Assembly: GCF_024054195.1 (NCBI RefSeq)
Contig: NZ_JAMXLB010000001.1
Location: 1,248,883-1,312,882 of the forward strand
Length of the DNA stretch: 64,000 bases
Direction: 5' to 3'
DNA from: Flavobacterium sp. NRK F7
Lineage (GTDB): Bacteria; Bacteroidota; Bacteroidia; Flavobacteriales; Flavobacteriaceae
Every line of letters starts with the position of its first letter. Within the stretch, counting starts at the first letter, position 1. Of the stretch, positions 24,061 to 32,939 are shown one piece after another. Below the pieces are notes generated by a model. That model did no database searches, was not told the origin of the DNA, and saw only the letters and a program-made list of their open reading frames with translations. The translations under genes were made by a program, and so were the position numbers.

Positions 24061-25122
24061 ATGAGAACAGTTACAAGTCTTTTTCTGATTGCTTTTTTAG
24101 CTTTTCAGACAAATAGTTATTCGCAAGTCGCTACATCTAAAATAGATAGTATTATTGGTCAAACCTTTAAAGAAAATGAGCCTGGAGGCGTTTTTTTAGT
24201 AGCTAAGGGTGAAGAAATTCTCTATAGAAAAGCTTTTGGTAAAGCCAATTTAGAATTAGAAGTTGCCATGCAACCTGATTTTATTTTTGAAATTGGTTCT
24301 ATGACAAAACAATTTACTGCGGTTGCTATTGCCATGCTACAAGAACAAGGAAAATTAGATTTTGAAGATGAAATTGTAAAATATATTCCAGATTACCCCA
24401 CTCAAGGTAACAAAATTACAATCCACCACTTGTTAACGCACACTTCTGGGATTAAAGATTTTACAAAAATAAAGACCATTAATGAGATTGCTAAAAAGGA
24501 CTTGTCACCGCAAGAATTGATTGCTTTTTTTAAAGAGGAACCGATGGATTTTAAACCTGGAGAAATGTATAAATACAATAACTCAGGCTATGTTATTTTA
24601 GGTTCTATTATTGAAATTGTTTCGGATCAATCCTATGCGGAATTTATTGAAGAAACTATTTTTAAACCTTTAAAAATGATTTCTTCCTCGTATGCAAGTC
24701 ATAAAAAAGTAATTAAAAAAAGGGCTTCAGGCTATCATTTGAAAGAAGAATTTGTCAACAATACATTTATTAGTTTCAGTTTACCATATGCTTCAGGATC
24801 CTTATTGTCTACTGTTGATGATTTATTAAAATGGCAAATAGCTCTTGAGGCAAATACATTGGTACAACAAAAAACAAAAGAGATGATTTTTAAAAACTAT
24901 ACTTTAAATAATGGGGAAGAAATAGGGTATGGATACGGTTGGCATATTACAAAAAGAGATGAAAGTCTTTCTTATGAACATGGAGGTAGTATTTTTGGAT
25001 TTAAGTCGATGGCTGTATATTTACCTGATGAAAAGATTTACGTAATAGGATTAAGTAATTGTGATTGTCATTCCCCTACCAATATAGTTAAAGATGTTGC
25101 TTCTATCTATAAAGATTACTAA
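24061..25122 (+). CDS. Serine hydrolase, beta-lactamase/class C PBP family
   Basis: 353 residues with a signal peptide (MRTVTSLFLIAFLAFQTNSYSQ). Active-site motifs of the class C/AmpC-like fold: S80-x-x-K83 in GSMTKQ, Y172-N-N174 in YKYNNSGY, and HGG in YEHGGSIFGF near the C-terminus. Members include D-aminopeptidases, esterases and PBP4*-type enzymes; true beta-lactamase activity should not be assumed. The gene is preceded by the third ECF-type promoter of the locus, which suggests it is induced with the sigma factor, consistent with an envelope-stress response acting on peptidoglycan or peptides. Confidence 0.88.
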   Translation: MRTVTSLFLIAFLAFQTNSYSQVATSKIDSIIGQTFKENEPGGVFLVAKGEEILYRKAFGKANLELEVAMQPDFIFEIGSMTKQFTAVAIAMLQEQGKLDFEDEIVKYIPDYPTQGNKITIHHLLTHTSGIKDFTKIKTINEIAKKDLSPQELIAFFKEEPMDFKPGEMYKYNNSGYVILGSIIEIVSDQSYAEFIEETIFKPLKMISSSYASHKKVIKKRASGYHLKEEFVNNTFISFSLPYASGSLLSTVDDLLKWQIALEANTLVQQKTKEMIFKNYTLNNGEEIGYGYGWHITKRDESLSYEHGGSIFGFKSMAVYLPDEKIYVIGLSNCDCHSPTNIVKDVASIYKDY

Positions 25123-25125
25123 ATA

Positions 25126-25155
25126 AAAAGGAAACCCTAAAATGGTTTCCTTTTA
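25126..25155. terminator. Bidirectional terminator after the serine hydrolase gene
   Basis: AAAAGGAAACC / GGTTTCCTTTT stem with seven-base loop between convergent genes; T run in both readings. Confidence 0.85.
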
Positions 25156-25176
25156 AATATAGTATCTGTTATAATA

Positions 25177-26361
25177 TTAAGATAAAGCTTCTTTTATTCT
25201 ACGTAATGCTTCTTTTAATAAGTCTTCACTAGTTGCATAAGAAAAACGAATGCAATTTGGGTTTCCAAAAGCTTCACCTGTTACAGTAGCTACATTAGCT
25301 TCTGCTAAAAGATACATAGAGAAATCAGTAGCGTTTTCGATTTTAGTGTTTTTTAATGTTTTACCAAAGAATTCCGATACATCTGGGAACACGTAAAATG
25401 CACCTTCAGGAACGTTAATTTTTAAACCTGGAATTTCACGAATTAATCCTACAACTAAATCCCTTCTTTTGTGGAAGGCATCTACCATGTGGTTTAATAC
25501 TTTTGGATCTGCTTCCACAGCTGTAATAGTTGCTCTTTGCGCAATACTATTAGCTCCACTCGTTACTTGTCCTTGGATTTTAGTACACGCTTTTGCAATA
25601 AATTCAGGGGCACCAATGTAGCCAATTCTCCATCCTGTCATGGCAAATGCTTTTGCTACTCCATTAACGGTAATAGTTCTTTCTTGCATTCCTGGGATGG
25701 AACCAATACTACAAAATGTTCCAGAGAAATTAATATGTTCGTAAATTTCGTCAGAAACCACATAAATATTAGGGTGTTTTTCTAAAACCTTGCAAATGGC
25801 TGTTAATTCTTCTTTGTTATAAACTGAACCACTAGGGTTACAAGGAGAACTAAACCACATCATTTTTGTTTTCGGAGTAATTGCTTTTTCCAATTGTTCT
25901 GGAGTTATTTTGAAATCACTTTCTACAGAAGTTGGTACTTCAACTGGTGTGCCTCCCGAAAGTTTGATGATTTCAAAATACGATACCCAATAAGGAGCTG
26001 GTAAAATCACTTCGTCTCCTTCGTTTAGCATTACCTGAGCAATATTATATAAAGATTGTTTAGCACCTGTTGAAACTACAATATTAGCTGGTTTATAATC
26101 TAAATCATTATCACGTTTGAATTTTTTACAAATCGCTTCTTTTAATTCAACATAACCGTCAACAGGACTATAGGTGCTGTAATTTTCATCGATTGCTTTT
26201 TTGGCAGCTTCTTTGATGAAATCAGGAGTGTTGAAATCAGGTTCGCCTAAACTTAAGCTTATGATATCTTTTCCTTGTGCTTTTAATTCTCTGGCTAAAG
26301 CGGCCATTGCTAGTGTTTGCGATGTAGATAAATTGTTAATTCTATCTGATAATGCGTTCAT
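25177..26361 (-). CDS. Type I aspartate/aromatic aminotransferase
   Basis: PLP-dependent aminotransferase (394 residues) resembling the Thermus-type aspartate aminotransferase. LSLGEPDFNTP (36-46) is the N-terminal substrate segment, SSPCNPSGSVY (171-181) binds cofactor, SDEIYEHI (203-210) carries the ring-nitrogen Asp, K237 in VAKAFAMTGWRIG is the Schiff-base lysine, and the C-terminal arginine in CIRFSYATS binds the alpha-carboxylate. Preferred amino donor cannot be decided. It follows the desaturase gene on the same strand but is separated by a terminator. Confidence 0.9.
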   Translation of the reverse strand: MNALSDRINNLSTSQTLAMAALARELKAQGKDIISLSLGEPDFNTPDFIKEAAKKAIDENYSTYSPVDGYVELKEAICKKFKRDNDLDYKPANIVVSTGAKQSLYNIAQVMLNEGDEVILPAPYWVSYFEIIKLSGGTPVEVPTSVESDFKITPEQLEKAITPKTKMMWFSSPCNPSGSVYNKEELTAICKVLEKHPNIYVVSDEIYEHINFSGTFCSIGSIPGMQERTITVNGVAKAFAMTGWRIGYIGAPEFIAKACTKIQGQVTSGANSIAQRATITAVEADPKVLNHMVDAFHKRRDLVVGLIREIPGLKINVPEGAFYVFPDVSEFFGKTLKNTKIENATDFSMYLLAEANVATVTGEAFGNPNCIRFSYATSEDLLKEALRRIKEALS

Positions 26362-26389
26362 TGTGTAGTTTGTTATTTATAGTTTATAG

Positions 26390-26411
26390 AAAAGACGCGA
26401 TCTCTCGCGTC
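26390..26411 (-). terminator. Terminator after the desaturase gene
   Basis: Minus-strand GACGCGA-GAGA-TCGCGTC, a perfect seven-base GC-rich stem with tetraloop, followed by TTTTCT. Confidence 0.8.
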
Positions 26412-26417
26412 TCAATT

Positions 26418-27515
26418 TTATGCTAATTGTGGTTGCTGACCTAGTTCCTTGAGATGCTTAAAGTGAGCTATAATGGCACTTCTCATTGTTCTGTATTCAT
26501 AGTAAGGTAAGTTGCATTCTTTAGCGGTTTGTTTTACTATTTCTGCAATTTTTCCATAATGAATGTGGCTTATGTTTGGAAAAATATGATGTTCTATTTG
26601 ATGATTTAATCCACCTGTATACCAATTTACAATCCAATTTTTTGGAGCAAAATTAGTTGTAGTGAATAATTGGTGAATAGCCCAAGTGTTTTCAATTTCA
26701 CCTGTTTCAGCAGAGGGAACAGGATTCGTCGTTTCTTCCACAACATGCGCTAGTTGAAAGATGATACTTAAAATTAAACCCGCAGTATAGTGCATCACGA
26801 AGAAGCCAATTAGTACTTTCCACCAAACGATTCCCATTACCATTGGAATTACTATCCAAATGGAAAAATAAATAATTTTTGTAATAACTAAAGTTGTCCA
26901 TAAGATTTTTGGACTTTTTAATTTACCATATGAGAGATTTCTTTTTAAATACCCGCTCATTTGTTTAAAATCAGTTGTTAAAGCCCAATTGAATGTTAAT
27001 AATCCGTATAAAAACACAGAATAATAATGTTGGAACTTATGGAATTTATACCACTTCGCTTCTTTGGTGAAACGTATAATTCTTCCTGCATCTAAATCTT
27101 CATCATGACCTGGTATATTCGTGTATGTATGATGTAAAACATTATGTTGTACTTGCCAGTTGTATACATTTCCTGCTAAAATGTAGATACTGCCTCCCAT
27201 AAATTTATTGACCCAAGATTTGGTAGAATAGGAACCGTGATTACCATCATGCATAACATTCATTCCTACACCAGCCATACCAACACCAATAGTGATGCTT
27301 AAAAGTAAATACACCCAAAAAGGCATTTGTAATGAAATTAAAAAGAAATAAGGCGCTAGGAATAAAGTAAACATTATAATTGTTTTTAAATGCAACTTCC
27401 AGTTCCCTGTTCTTTTTAAGTTTTTTTCTTTAAAATAATCGTTTACTCGTTTATTTAAAGTTCTGAAAAACTTAGCGTTATCTGTTTTTGAGAAAATAGG
27501 GGTTTTTGTATTCAT
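26418..27515 (-). CDS. Membrane fatty acid (acyl-CoA/acyl-lipid) desaturase
   Basis: 365 residues with about four membrane helices. Three di-iron histidine boxes are intact: HDGNH (89-93), HNVLHH (124-129), and NHQIEHH near residue 313. The glutamine-led third box (QxxHH) resembles front-end desaturases, but there is no fused cytochrome b5 domain, so an external ferredoxin or cytochrome is needed. The likely role is making unsaturated membrane lipids for fluidity. A -7-like TATCTTTG lies at 27552-27545 without a well-spaced -33. Divergent from rsmG. Confidence 0.92.
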   Translation of the reverse strand: MNTKTPIFSKTDNAKFFRTLNKRVNDYFKEKNLKRTGNWKLHLKTIIMFTLFLAPYFFLISLQMPFWVYLLLSITIGVGMAGVGMNVMHDGNHGSYSTKSWVNKFMGGSIYILAGNVYNWQVQHNVLHHTYTNIPGHDEDLDAGRIIRFTKEAKWYKFHKFQHYYSVFLYGLLTFNWALTTDFKQMSGYLKRNLSYGKLKSPKILWTTLVITKIIYFSIWIVIPMVMGIVWWKVLIGFFVMHYTAGLILSIIFQLAHVVEETTNPVPSAETGEIENTWAIHQLFTTTNFAPKNWIVNWYTGGLNHQIEHHIFPNISHIHYGKIAEIVKQTAKECNLPYYEYRTMRSAIIAHFKHLKELGQQPQLA

Positions 27516-27628
27516 TATTTTTTATCTAAAGCTTTGTTTGTGACCAAAGATAATAATTATCTCTATTAGACTACCTATTTTAACCTAATTGTTTGTTAAA
27601 AAATGTATTTTTGCAACAAAAAAAAGCA

Positions 27629-28258
27629 ATGGAGTTAATTTTAAAATATTTCCCAAATCTTAGTGAGCATCAAATAAAACAATTTGAGATGCTGAAAGAC
27701 TTGTATGAAAATTGGAATTCGAAAATTAATGTAATTTCAAGAAAAGATATTGAGGAATTGTATGTGAGGCATGTACTGCATTCTTTAGGGATTACAAAAA
27801 TTTTAGAATTTAAAAAAGGAAGTAAGATTATGGATGTGGGAACAGGAGGAGGCTTTCCAGGAATTCCATTAGCGATTATGTATCCTGAAGTTGAATTTTA
27901 TCTTATTGATGTAATTGCAAAGAAAATAAAAGTTGTTCAAGAAGTAGCTAAAGCTTTAGAGTTAAAGAATGTGGTTGCGGAACAGAAAAGAGCCGAATTG
28001 GTAAAATGGAATTTTGATTTTATTGTAAGTCGTGCCGTTACTAATATGCCTGATTTTGTGAAATGGGTTGCTGATAGAACTGTCAAAGATTCGAAACACG
28101 AATTGAAAAATGGAATCTTATATTTAAAAGGCGGTGATTTAACAGAGGAATTGACTGCTTTTCCGAATGCGGTTCAATATAATTTAGCTGATTTTTTTGA
28201 AGAAGATTTTTTTGAAACTAAAAAAGTAGTCTATTTGCCTTTAAAACATAAGAAATAA
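27629..28258 (+). CDS. rsmG: 16S rRNA (guanine(527)-N7)-methyltransferase
   Basis: SAM-dependent methyltransferase for G527 of 16S rRNA. The frame opens at 27593, but the natural start is the ATG at 27629 (MELILKYFPNLSEHQIKQFEML), giving 209 residues. YENWNSKINVISRKDIEELYVRHVLHSL is the RsmG N-terminal signature and KIMDVGTGGGFPGIPLAI is the SAM-binding motif I; ISRAVTNM-type VSRAV follows. A -7-like TATTTTTG lies at 27606-27613. It ends in a bidirectional terminator shared with pruA. Confidence 0.94.
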   Translation: MELILKYFPNLSEHQIKQFEMLKDLYENWNSKINVISRKDIEELYVRHVLHSLGITKILEFKKGSKIMDVGTGGGFPGIPLAIMYPEVEFYLIDVIAKKIKVVQEVAKALELKNVVAEQKRAELVKWNFDFIVSRAVTNMPDFVKWVADRTVKDSKHELKNGILYLKGGDLTEELTAFPNAVQYNLADFFEEDFFETKKVVYLPLKHKK

Positions 28259-28270
28259 TATATTTCAAAT

Positions 28271-28302
28271 AAAAAACGCTATCATATTCGATAGCGTTTT
28301 TT
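28271..28302. terminator. Bidirectional terminator between rsmG and pruA
   Basis: Stem AAAAAACGCTATC / GATAGCGTTTTTT around a six-base loop; strong in both directions. Confidence 0.92.
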
Positions 28303-28316
28303 ATTTAAAATATCTT

Positions 28317-29945
28317 TTAATTTCCTAAGAACGGATACCTGTAATCTTCTGGAGTAACAAAAGTCTCTTTTATTGTTCTTGGAGAAACCCATCGTAATAA
28401 GTTCAATACCGAACCTGCTTTGTCATTTGTTCCAGATGCTCTAGCACCACCAAAAGGTTGGCAACCTACAACAGCACCAGTTGGTTTGTCATTAATGTAG
28501 AAGTTTCCTGCACAATTTTGTAATGCTACAGTCGCTTCTTCAATGGCAAATCGATCGGTACTAAACACGGCTCCGGTTAAAGCGTATTCAGAAGTTTCAT
28601 CTACTAATTTTAGGGTTTCTGACCATTTTGCATCTTCGTATACATAAATTGTAACTACTGGGCCAAATAATTCAGTTTCCATAGTGGTATATTTTGGATT
28701 TGTAGTCAAAATAACCGTCGGTTCAATAAAATATCCTTTTGATTTGTCATAGTTTCCACCAAAAATAACTTCTGCATCGGCATCTTTTTTAGCTTGATCA
28801 ATGTAAGAGGTTAATTTATCGAAAGAACCTTCATGAATTACAGCGGTAATGAAATTTGACATATCTTCTGGAGATCCCATTTTCATTGATTTTAAATCGG
28901 TTTCCAATTGATTCTTCACTGCAGGCCATAAACTTTGTGGAAGATAAACTCTTGAAGCGGCACTACATTTTTGACCTTGGAACTCAAAAGCGCCTCTTGT
29001 AATACCTGTGGTAACTTGTTTCGCATTTGCAGATGGGTGTGCAATGATAAAATCTTTACCACCAGTTTCACCTACAATTCTAGGATAGGTTTTGTAGGTA
29101 TTAATGTTGTTTCCAATTTTAGCCCAAATATCTTTGAATACATGGGTGGAACCCGTGAAATGAATGCCTGCAAAATCTGGACTAGCTAAAATAGTATCTG
29201 TAATCATGATAGCATCACCAAATACTACATTGATTACGCCATTTGGTAATCCTGCTTCTTTGAAAATATCAATAATTACTTTTGCAGAAAACACTTGGCT
29301 ATCACTTGGTTTCCAAACTACTACATTACCCATCATGGCAGCACTTGCTGGAAGATTAGCTGCAATAGCTGTAAAGTTAAATGGAGTAATAGCATAGATA
29401 AAGCCTTCTAAAGGGCGGTGTTCTAATCTGTTCCATGTTGAGGAATCAGAATTAGGTTGTTCCTTGTAGATTTGTGTCATATATTCCACATTGAAACGTA
29501 AGAAATCGATTAATTCACAAGCTGCATCAATTTCGGCTTGATGAATCGTTTTAGATTGTGCAATCATTGTGGCTGCATTAATTTTTGCACGATAAGGTCC
29601 AGCAATCAATTCGGCAGCTTTTAAAAATATAGCGGCTCTATTTTCCCATGACATGGCTGCCCATTTTTTTCTGGTTTCAAGAGCATTATCTATAGCTTGT
29701 GTAATATGTGTTTTTTCTGCTAAATGGTAAGTTCCTACAATATGTTTATGATCATGAGGAGCAGACATGGTGCGTGTGTTACCCGTTTTTATTTCTTGGT
29801 CACCAATGTATAATGGAACCTCAATTTTAGAATTCCACATTTCTTTGTAAGCATTTGCAACTGCTTCTCTTTCTTTTGAGCCAACTGCATATGTTTTAAC
29901 GGGTTCATTTACAGCTTTTGGAACGTTAAAAAATCCTTTTAACAT
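28317..29945 (-). CDS. pruA: L-glutamate gamma-semialdehyde dehydrogenase (P5C dehydrogenase)
   Basis: NAD-dependent oxidation of glutamate semialdehyde to glutamate, second step of proline degradation. 542 residues, matching the single-function type found in Bacteroidota and mitochondria rather than the bifunctional PutA. Aldehyde dehydrogenase residues: catalytic C327 in FQGQKCSAASR and general base E293 in VGETGGKDF; ITPFNFTAIAANLPA (186-200) and FTGSTHVF (263-270) bind cofactor. Proline dehydrogenase is not in the window. It has a predicted promoter at 29984-30017 that overlaps a 14 bp palindrome, a candidate operator. Confidence 0.95.
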   Translation of the reverse strand: MLKGFFNVPKAVNEPVKTYAVGSKEREAVANAYKEMWNSKIEVPLYIGDQEIKTGNTRTMSAPHDHKHIVGTYHLAEKTHITQAIDNALETRKKWAAMSWENRAAIFLKAAELIAGPYRAKINAATMIAQSKTIHQAEIDAACELIDFLRFNVEYMTQIYKEQPNSDSSTWNRLEHRPLEGFIYAITPFNFTAIAANLPASAAMMGNVVVWKPSDSQVFSAKVIIDIFKEAGLPNGVINVVFGDAIMITDTILASPDFAGIHFTGSTHVFKDIWAKIGNNINTYKTYPRIVGETGGKDFIIAHPSANAKQVTTGITRGAFEFQGQKCSAASRVYLPQSLWPAVKNQLETDLKSMKMGSPEDMSNFITAVIHEGSFDKLTSYIDQAKKDADAEVIFGGNYDKSKGYFIEPTVILTTNPKYTTMETELFGPVVTIYVYEDAKWSETLKLVDETSEYALTGAVFSTDRFAIEEATVALQNCAGNFYINDKPTGAVVGCQPFGGARASGTNDKAGSVLNLLRWVSPRTIKETFVTPEDYRYPFLGN

Positions 29946-29983
29946 AAGATATTATTTTTAATGAATTAGTATATGTTGATGGG

Positions 29984-30027
29984 CAAATTTAAGAAAAAAA
30001 TAATGGATAGTAGGCAACAATTGTTGC
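29984..30027 (-). promoter_or_regulatory. Predicted pruA promoter with overlapping palindrome
   Basis: Minus strand TTG (30017-30015), 23 bases, TAAATTTG (29991-29984). The TTG is embedded in the perfect palindrome GCAACAATTGTTGC (30014-30027), which has no T run after it and so does not look like a terminator of apaG; a regulator site is plausible. Confidence 0.5.
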
Positions 30028-30046
30028 AGAAAAAAGAGTGCTAAAA

Positions 30047-30433
30047 TTAATTTAAAGCAAAAGGAGCACTAAACTTAAAAGTAGGAATGATAACTCTAAA
30101 ACTTTTGGTAGTTGTAAAGTTAATCATGTTGTAAAAACCTTTCATGGCTCCAATAGGAGAAGATAACAAACAGCCAGAGGTATATGTGTGTGTTTCACCT
30201 GGTTTTAAAACTGGTTTTTTTCCAACGACTCCTTCACCGTCAACAATTTCCTTGTTATTAAGAGCATCGTAAATTTCCCAATGTCTAGTGTTTAATTGTA
30301 CTGAATCTTTACTATGGTTTTCAATTTTTATTTCGTAACTGAAGGCAAAGTGAATCTTGTAGTTTTTGAAGTAAGTACCTTCAAAACTAGTCTGAACAGA
30401 AATTTTAATGCCTTTTGTTATTTGTGTTACCAT
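30047..30433 (-). CDS. apaG: ApaG/CorD family protein
   Basis: 128 residues of the ApaG fibronectin-like fold. VTQITKGIKISVQTSFEGTYFKNYKIHFAFSYEIKIENHSKDSVQLNTRHWEI at the start and VDGEGVVGKKPVLKPGETHTYTSGCLLSSPIGAMKGFY in the middle are diagnostic. The family has been linked to Co2+/Mg2+ resistance in enterobacteria; the molecular role is not settled. It begins one base after the DUF3667 stop, in an operon that starts with the T9SS Plug-like gene. Confidence 0.95.
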   Translation of the reverse strand: MVTQITKGIKISVQTSFEGTYFKNYKIHFAFSYEIKIENHSKDSVQLNTRHWEIYDALNNKEIVDGEGVVGKKPVLKPGETHTYTSGCLLSSPIGAMKGFYNMINFTTTKSFRVIIPTFKFSAPFALN

Positions 30434-30434
30434 T

Positions 30435-31496
30435 TTAAAATAAAAGTATTCCTAAGAATATCATTATCAATGATGAAATTAATAAAAATATACCAAATAG
30501 TGGGTTCAAAATTATGAATTTTAAAACGGTTTTCCAACGATTTTGTTGATAAAAATTACGTAGTGATCGATAAAGGTAATATGGGAATATGAATAATGTA
30601 CTTATGGCAATTAAAAATTCAGAGATAGTTTCGCTAAAAAGGGCAATACTATTAAATAATATGAGGCATATAAAAAGAAATGTGAAAAAAGTATAGGAAA
30701 AAATTAAATGTTCGGTATAATTTATTTTTTTGGAATAAAAAACCATCCAAAAGATAATGGTGATTATTGGTAGAGATAAAAATATTAAAAAGGGTAGTTT
30801 TTGATAAAAATATTCTGCTAATTCATTTTTGATGTTATTGGTCTTAAATAAAATAGATTTATTATACAAAAAATGATTTAACTGTGTATCGTCATAGCCT
30901 AATTCCTTTAGTGCTTGAGCGGTTGTTTTGTTAGGGTATTTAATATGAAAATTTCGAAAAGAACTAAATTTATAATAGAAGCCAATCGAACTTTTGTCTA
31001 ATTCTTCTTTGGTGTAAATAGAATCTTTGTTTAGATTTTTATACTCTTTAAGTTCATTCTTTAATTGAGATGCATTTGAAAAAGCCAAACTATCTTGACC
31101 AACTGCTGCAATTTCTTTAGGATTATTAATATTGACAGTATTGTTGTTCTTGGATTGAGAATCAGAAAATTTCTCTGCTAAACTTATCGTTAAAAAAAGC
31201 AAGATTGAAACACTTAGAAACAAACGGAATGGATTTGCATATTTTTGTCTTTTCCCTTCGTTGAATTCTTTGGCTAAAACACCAGGTTTAGTAAACATGG
31301 AAACTATTGAATTTCTTAATCTTGAATCATAAGCATAGAAATTTGATAGAAATTCTTCGATAAAATCGGATATAGTAAGTCTTTTAGTGGAATTCAATTG
31401 ACCACAATGGTGACAATATTTTTCGCTACTGTCTAATGGCGTTTCACAGTTTAAACATTCGTAACCACGATATTGTTTGAATTTTCTTTGAATCAT
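30435..31496 (-). CDS. DUF3667 membrane protein with N-terminal zinc ribbon
   Basis: 353 residues. CLNCETP and CHHCGQL (about residues 16-39) form a four-cysteine zinc ribbon. RLTISDFIEEFLSNFYAYDSRLRNSIVSMFTKPGVLAKEFNEGKRQKYANPFRLFLSVSILLFL is the DUF3667 signature, followed by a Ser/Asn-rich extracytoplasmic stretch and about four more membrane helices near the C-terminus. Function unknown. It overlaps the Plug-like gene by one base (TAATG) and lies one base before apaG, so it is part of a tight operon. A shorter relative is encoded at 44206-44973. Confidence 0.82.
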   Translation of the reverse strand: MIQRKFKQYRGYECLNCETPLDSSEKYCHHCGQLNSTKRLTISDFIEEFLSNFYAYDSRLRNSIVSMFTKPGVLAKEFNEGKRQKYANPFRLFLSVSILLFLTISLAEKFSDSQSKNNNTVNINNPKEIAAVGQDSLAFSNASQLKNELKEYKNLNKDSIYTKEELDKSSIGFYYKFSSFRNFHIKYPNKTTAQALKELGYDDTQLNHFLYNKSILFKTNNIKNELAEYFYQKLPFLIFLSLPIITIIFWMVFYSKKINYTEHLIFSYTFFTFLFICLILFNSIALFSETISEFLIAISTLFIFPYYLYRSLRNFYQQNRWKTVLKFIILNPLFGIFLLISSLIMIFLGILLF

Positions 31497-32746
31497 TAGT
31501 TTCTTATTCCTTCGCTATTAGTGTTTGAAATGCCTATCACGCGATGATAACGATCATTGTTTCCTTTGTAATATACAATTACAGTATAATTGTTTTCGGT
31601 TTGGTAATAGTTCCCATCAAGGGCATTTTGATAATCAATTTTTTTATTTTTATCTAAAAGAGTGTACTGATAATTAGTATAACCTTGTTTGATTAAAATG
31701 GCTTTTTCAAATAGTCCAGATTCTTCATTGTAGGTCATTTTATTCTCTTCGTTTGTGGCGTAATTATTGAACATGCCAGTGATGTAGATGGATTCATTGT
31801 GAAACATATTAGGTGCGTCAAGGCTAAAATATACCCAAGAATAATCTGCTTCGACTTCTGAGTTTTCTGAATTACTGTTTAGGACAATAAAGTTTCCGTT
31901 GAAATCAGGAAAATAGGTATATATCCCATTTTTTCTGGCTTTGTTAACATAAAGGTGTGAATTGTAAATATCTCCAGCCGTTACTCTAGAAACCGTATTG
32001 TTGGTTACTCTAATTTGAGAGTTGTCGAGTGTGTAAAATTCATTACCAGCCCAAAATTGGGTTTCTTTGTTATATTTGTAAATCAATTCAGAACCAATAG
32101 TGTATTGGGGTTTTATATTTGAAATTTGTTCTTTCCAATTTCCATTTTTAAAAATTGTAATTTTTACATTTTGAATTGGGTTTTGAAGCAATAGATCTCC
32201 GTAATTGATTGCAATTTCAATGTTTTGTTTTTCATTTAAACTTTCAAAATCACGGGCTCTACGCACTTCGGTTGCTACCTGAACTTCTTCTTCGTAAATG
32301 ATGAATTTTCTTGAAAAAACAAGCTCTTGTTCGTCGTTGAAGATTTTTATGATATAATTTCCGCTTTTAGTTATACGATTGTATTTGTTTGGAAATTGTT
32401 GGCGATAATGCGAATACAGTTGGAGTGTGTTAAAAGAATTTTCATAGGTGATTATTCTTTGGTTGTCCAATCCAGTTAGGTATTCTACTTTGGCTAAAGT
32501 AGTTGGCGTCCAATCATAATTGTATTGAGTTATGGTGTAATAGTAATCTGCTTCATTTCCAAATAAATCATCAAATTGTAGTTCAAAAGTTTCACCTAAT
32601 CTAAAAAAAGGTAATACGTTTTTATTGTTTTGAACAAACGAAATGGTTTTGATGTTGTAAGGAGGTTCAGTTTCGCTTTCACTTTGTGCATAAATAGCTG
32701 TAAAAGAAAGAAAATAAAAGAGTAAGATAATTTTTTTAATCATCAT
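31496..32746 (-). CDS. T9SS Plug-like protein (DUF5103)
   Basis: 416 residues with a signal peptide (MMIKKIILLFYFLSFTAIYAQ). EPPYNIKTISFVQNNKNVLPFFRLGETFELQFDDLFGNEADYYYTITQYNYDWTPTTLAKVEYLTGLDNQRI matches the DUF5103 family, which structural work on the flavobacterial type IX secretion system identified as the periplasmic Plug that closes the SprA channel. That makes this a probable part of the machinery that exports the cargo proteins elsewhere in this window. First gene of an operon with DUF3667 and apaG; the nqr operon is divergent. Confidence 0.88.
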   Translation of the reverse strand: MMIKKIILLFYFLSFTAIYAQSESETEPPYNIKTISFVQNNKNVLPFFRLGETFELQFDDLFGNEADYYYTITQYNYDWTPTTLAKVEYLTGLDNQRIITYENSFNTLQLYSHYRQQFPNKYNRITKSGNYIIKIFNDEQELVFSRKFIIYEEEVQVATEVRRARDFESLNEKQNIEIAINYGDLLLQNPIQNVKITIFKNGNWKEQISNIKPQYTIGSELIYKYNKETQFWAGNEFYTLDNSQIRVTNNTVSRVTAGDIYNSHLYVNKARKNGIYTYFPDFNGNFIVLNSNSENSEVEADYSWVYFSLDAPNMFHNESIYITGMFNNYATNEENKMTYNEESGLFEKAILIKQGYTNYQYTLLDKNKKIDYQNALDGNYYQTENNYTVIVYYKGNNDRYHRVIGISNTNSEGIRN

Positions 32747-32867
32747 GTTTTTTGTACTTTTTGTAAAAATAGTAAATCTCTAAATAGTAGCGCAAAATTT
32801 ATGCTGTAATGGATATTTTTTGATAATTTAGAATAAGTATAAATAATGAAAATCAATTGCTATATTT

Positions 32868-32899
32868 TTGGAGTAGTGTTTCTTAATTAATTAAATTTG
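32868..32899 (+). promoter_or_regulatory. Predicted promoter of the nqr operon
   Basis: TTG (32868-32870), 21 bases, TAAATTTG (32892-32899); nqrA ATG at 32940, leader about 35 nt. Confidence 0.62.
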
Positions 32900-32939
32900 C
32901 ACGTTTTATAAAATAGTACTAACCATATCTTCAATAAAC

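Noticed and set aside
23974..24117. Short 47-codon ORF between the anti-sigma candidate and the serine hydrolase
   Set aside because: It overlaps the hydrolase start by about 57 bp, contains the ECF-type promoter, and has no recognisable feature beyond a weak hydrophobic start.
27580..27594. TTAACCTA upstream of the desaturase, similar to the YceI/pirin element
   Set aside because: Only eight bases match, the second half-site is missing and the distance to the -7-like box is different.
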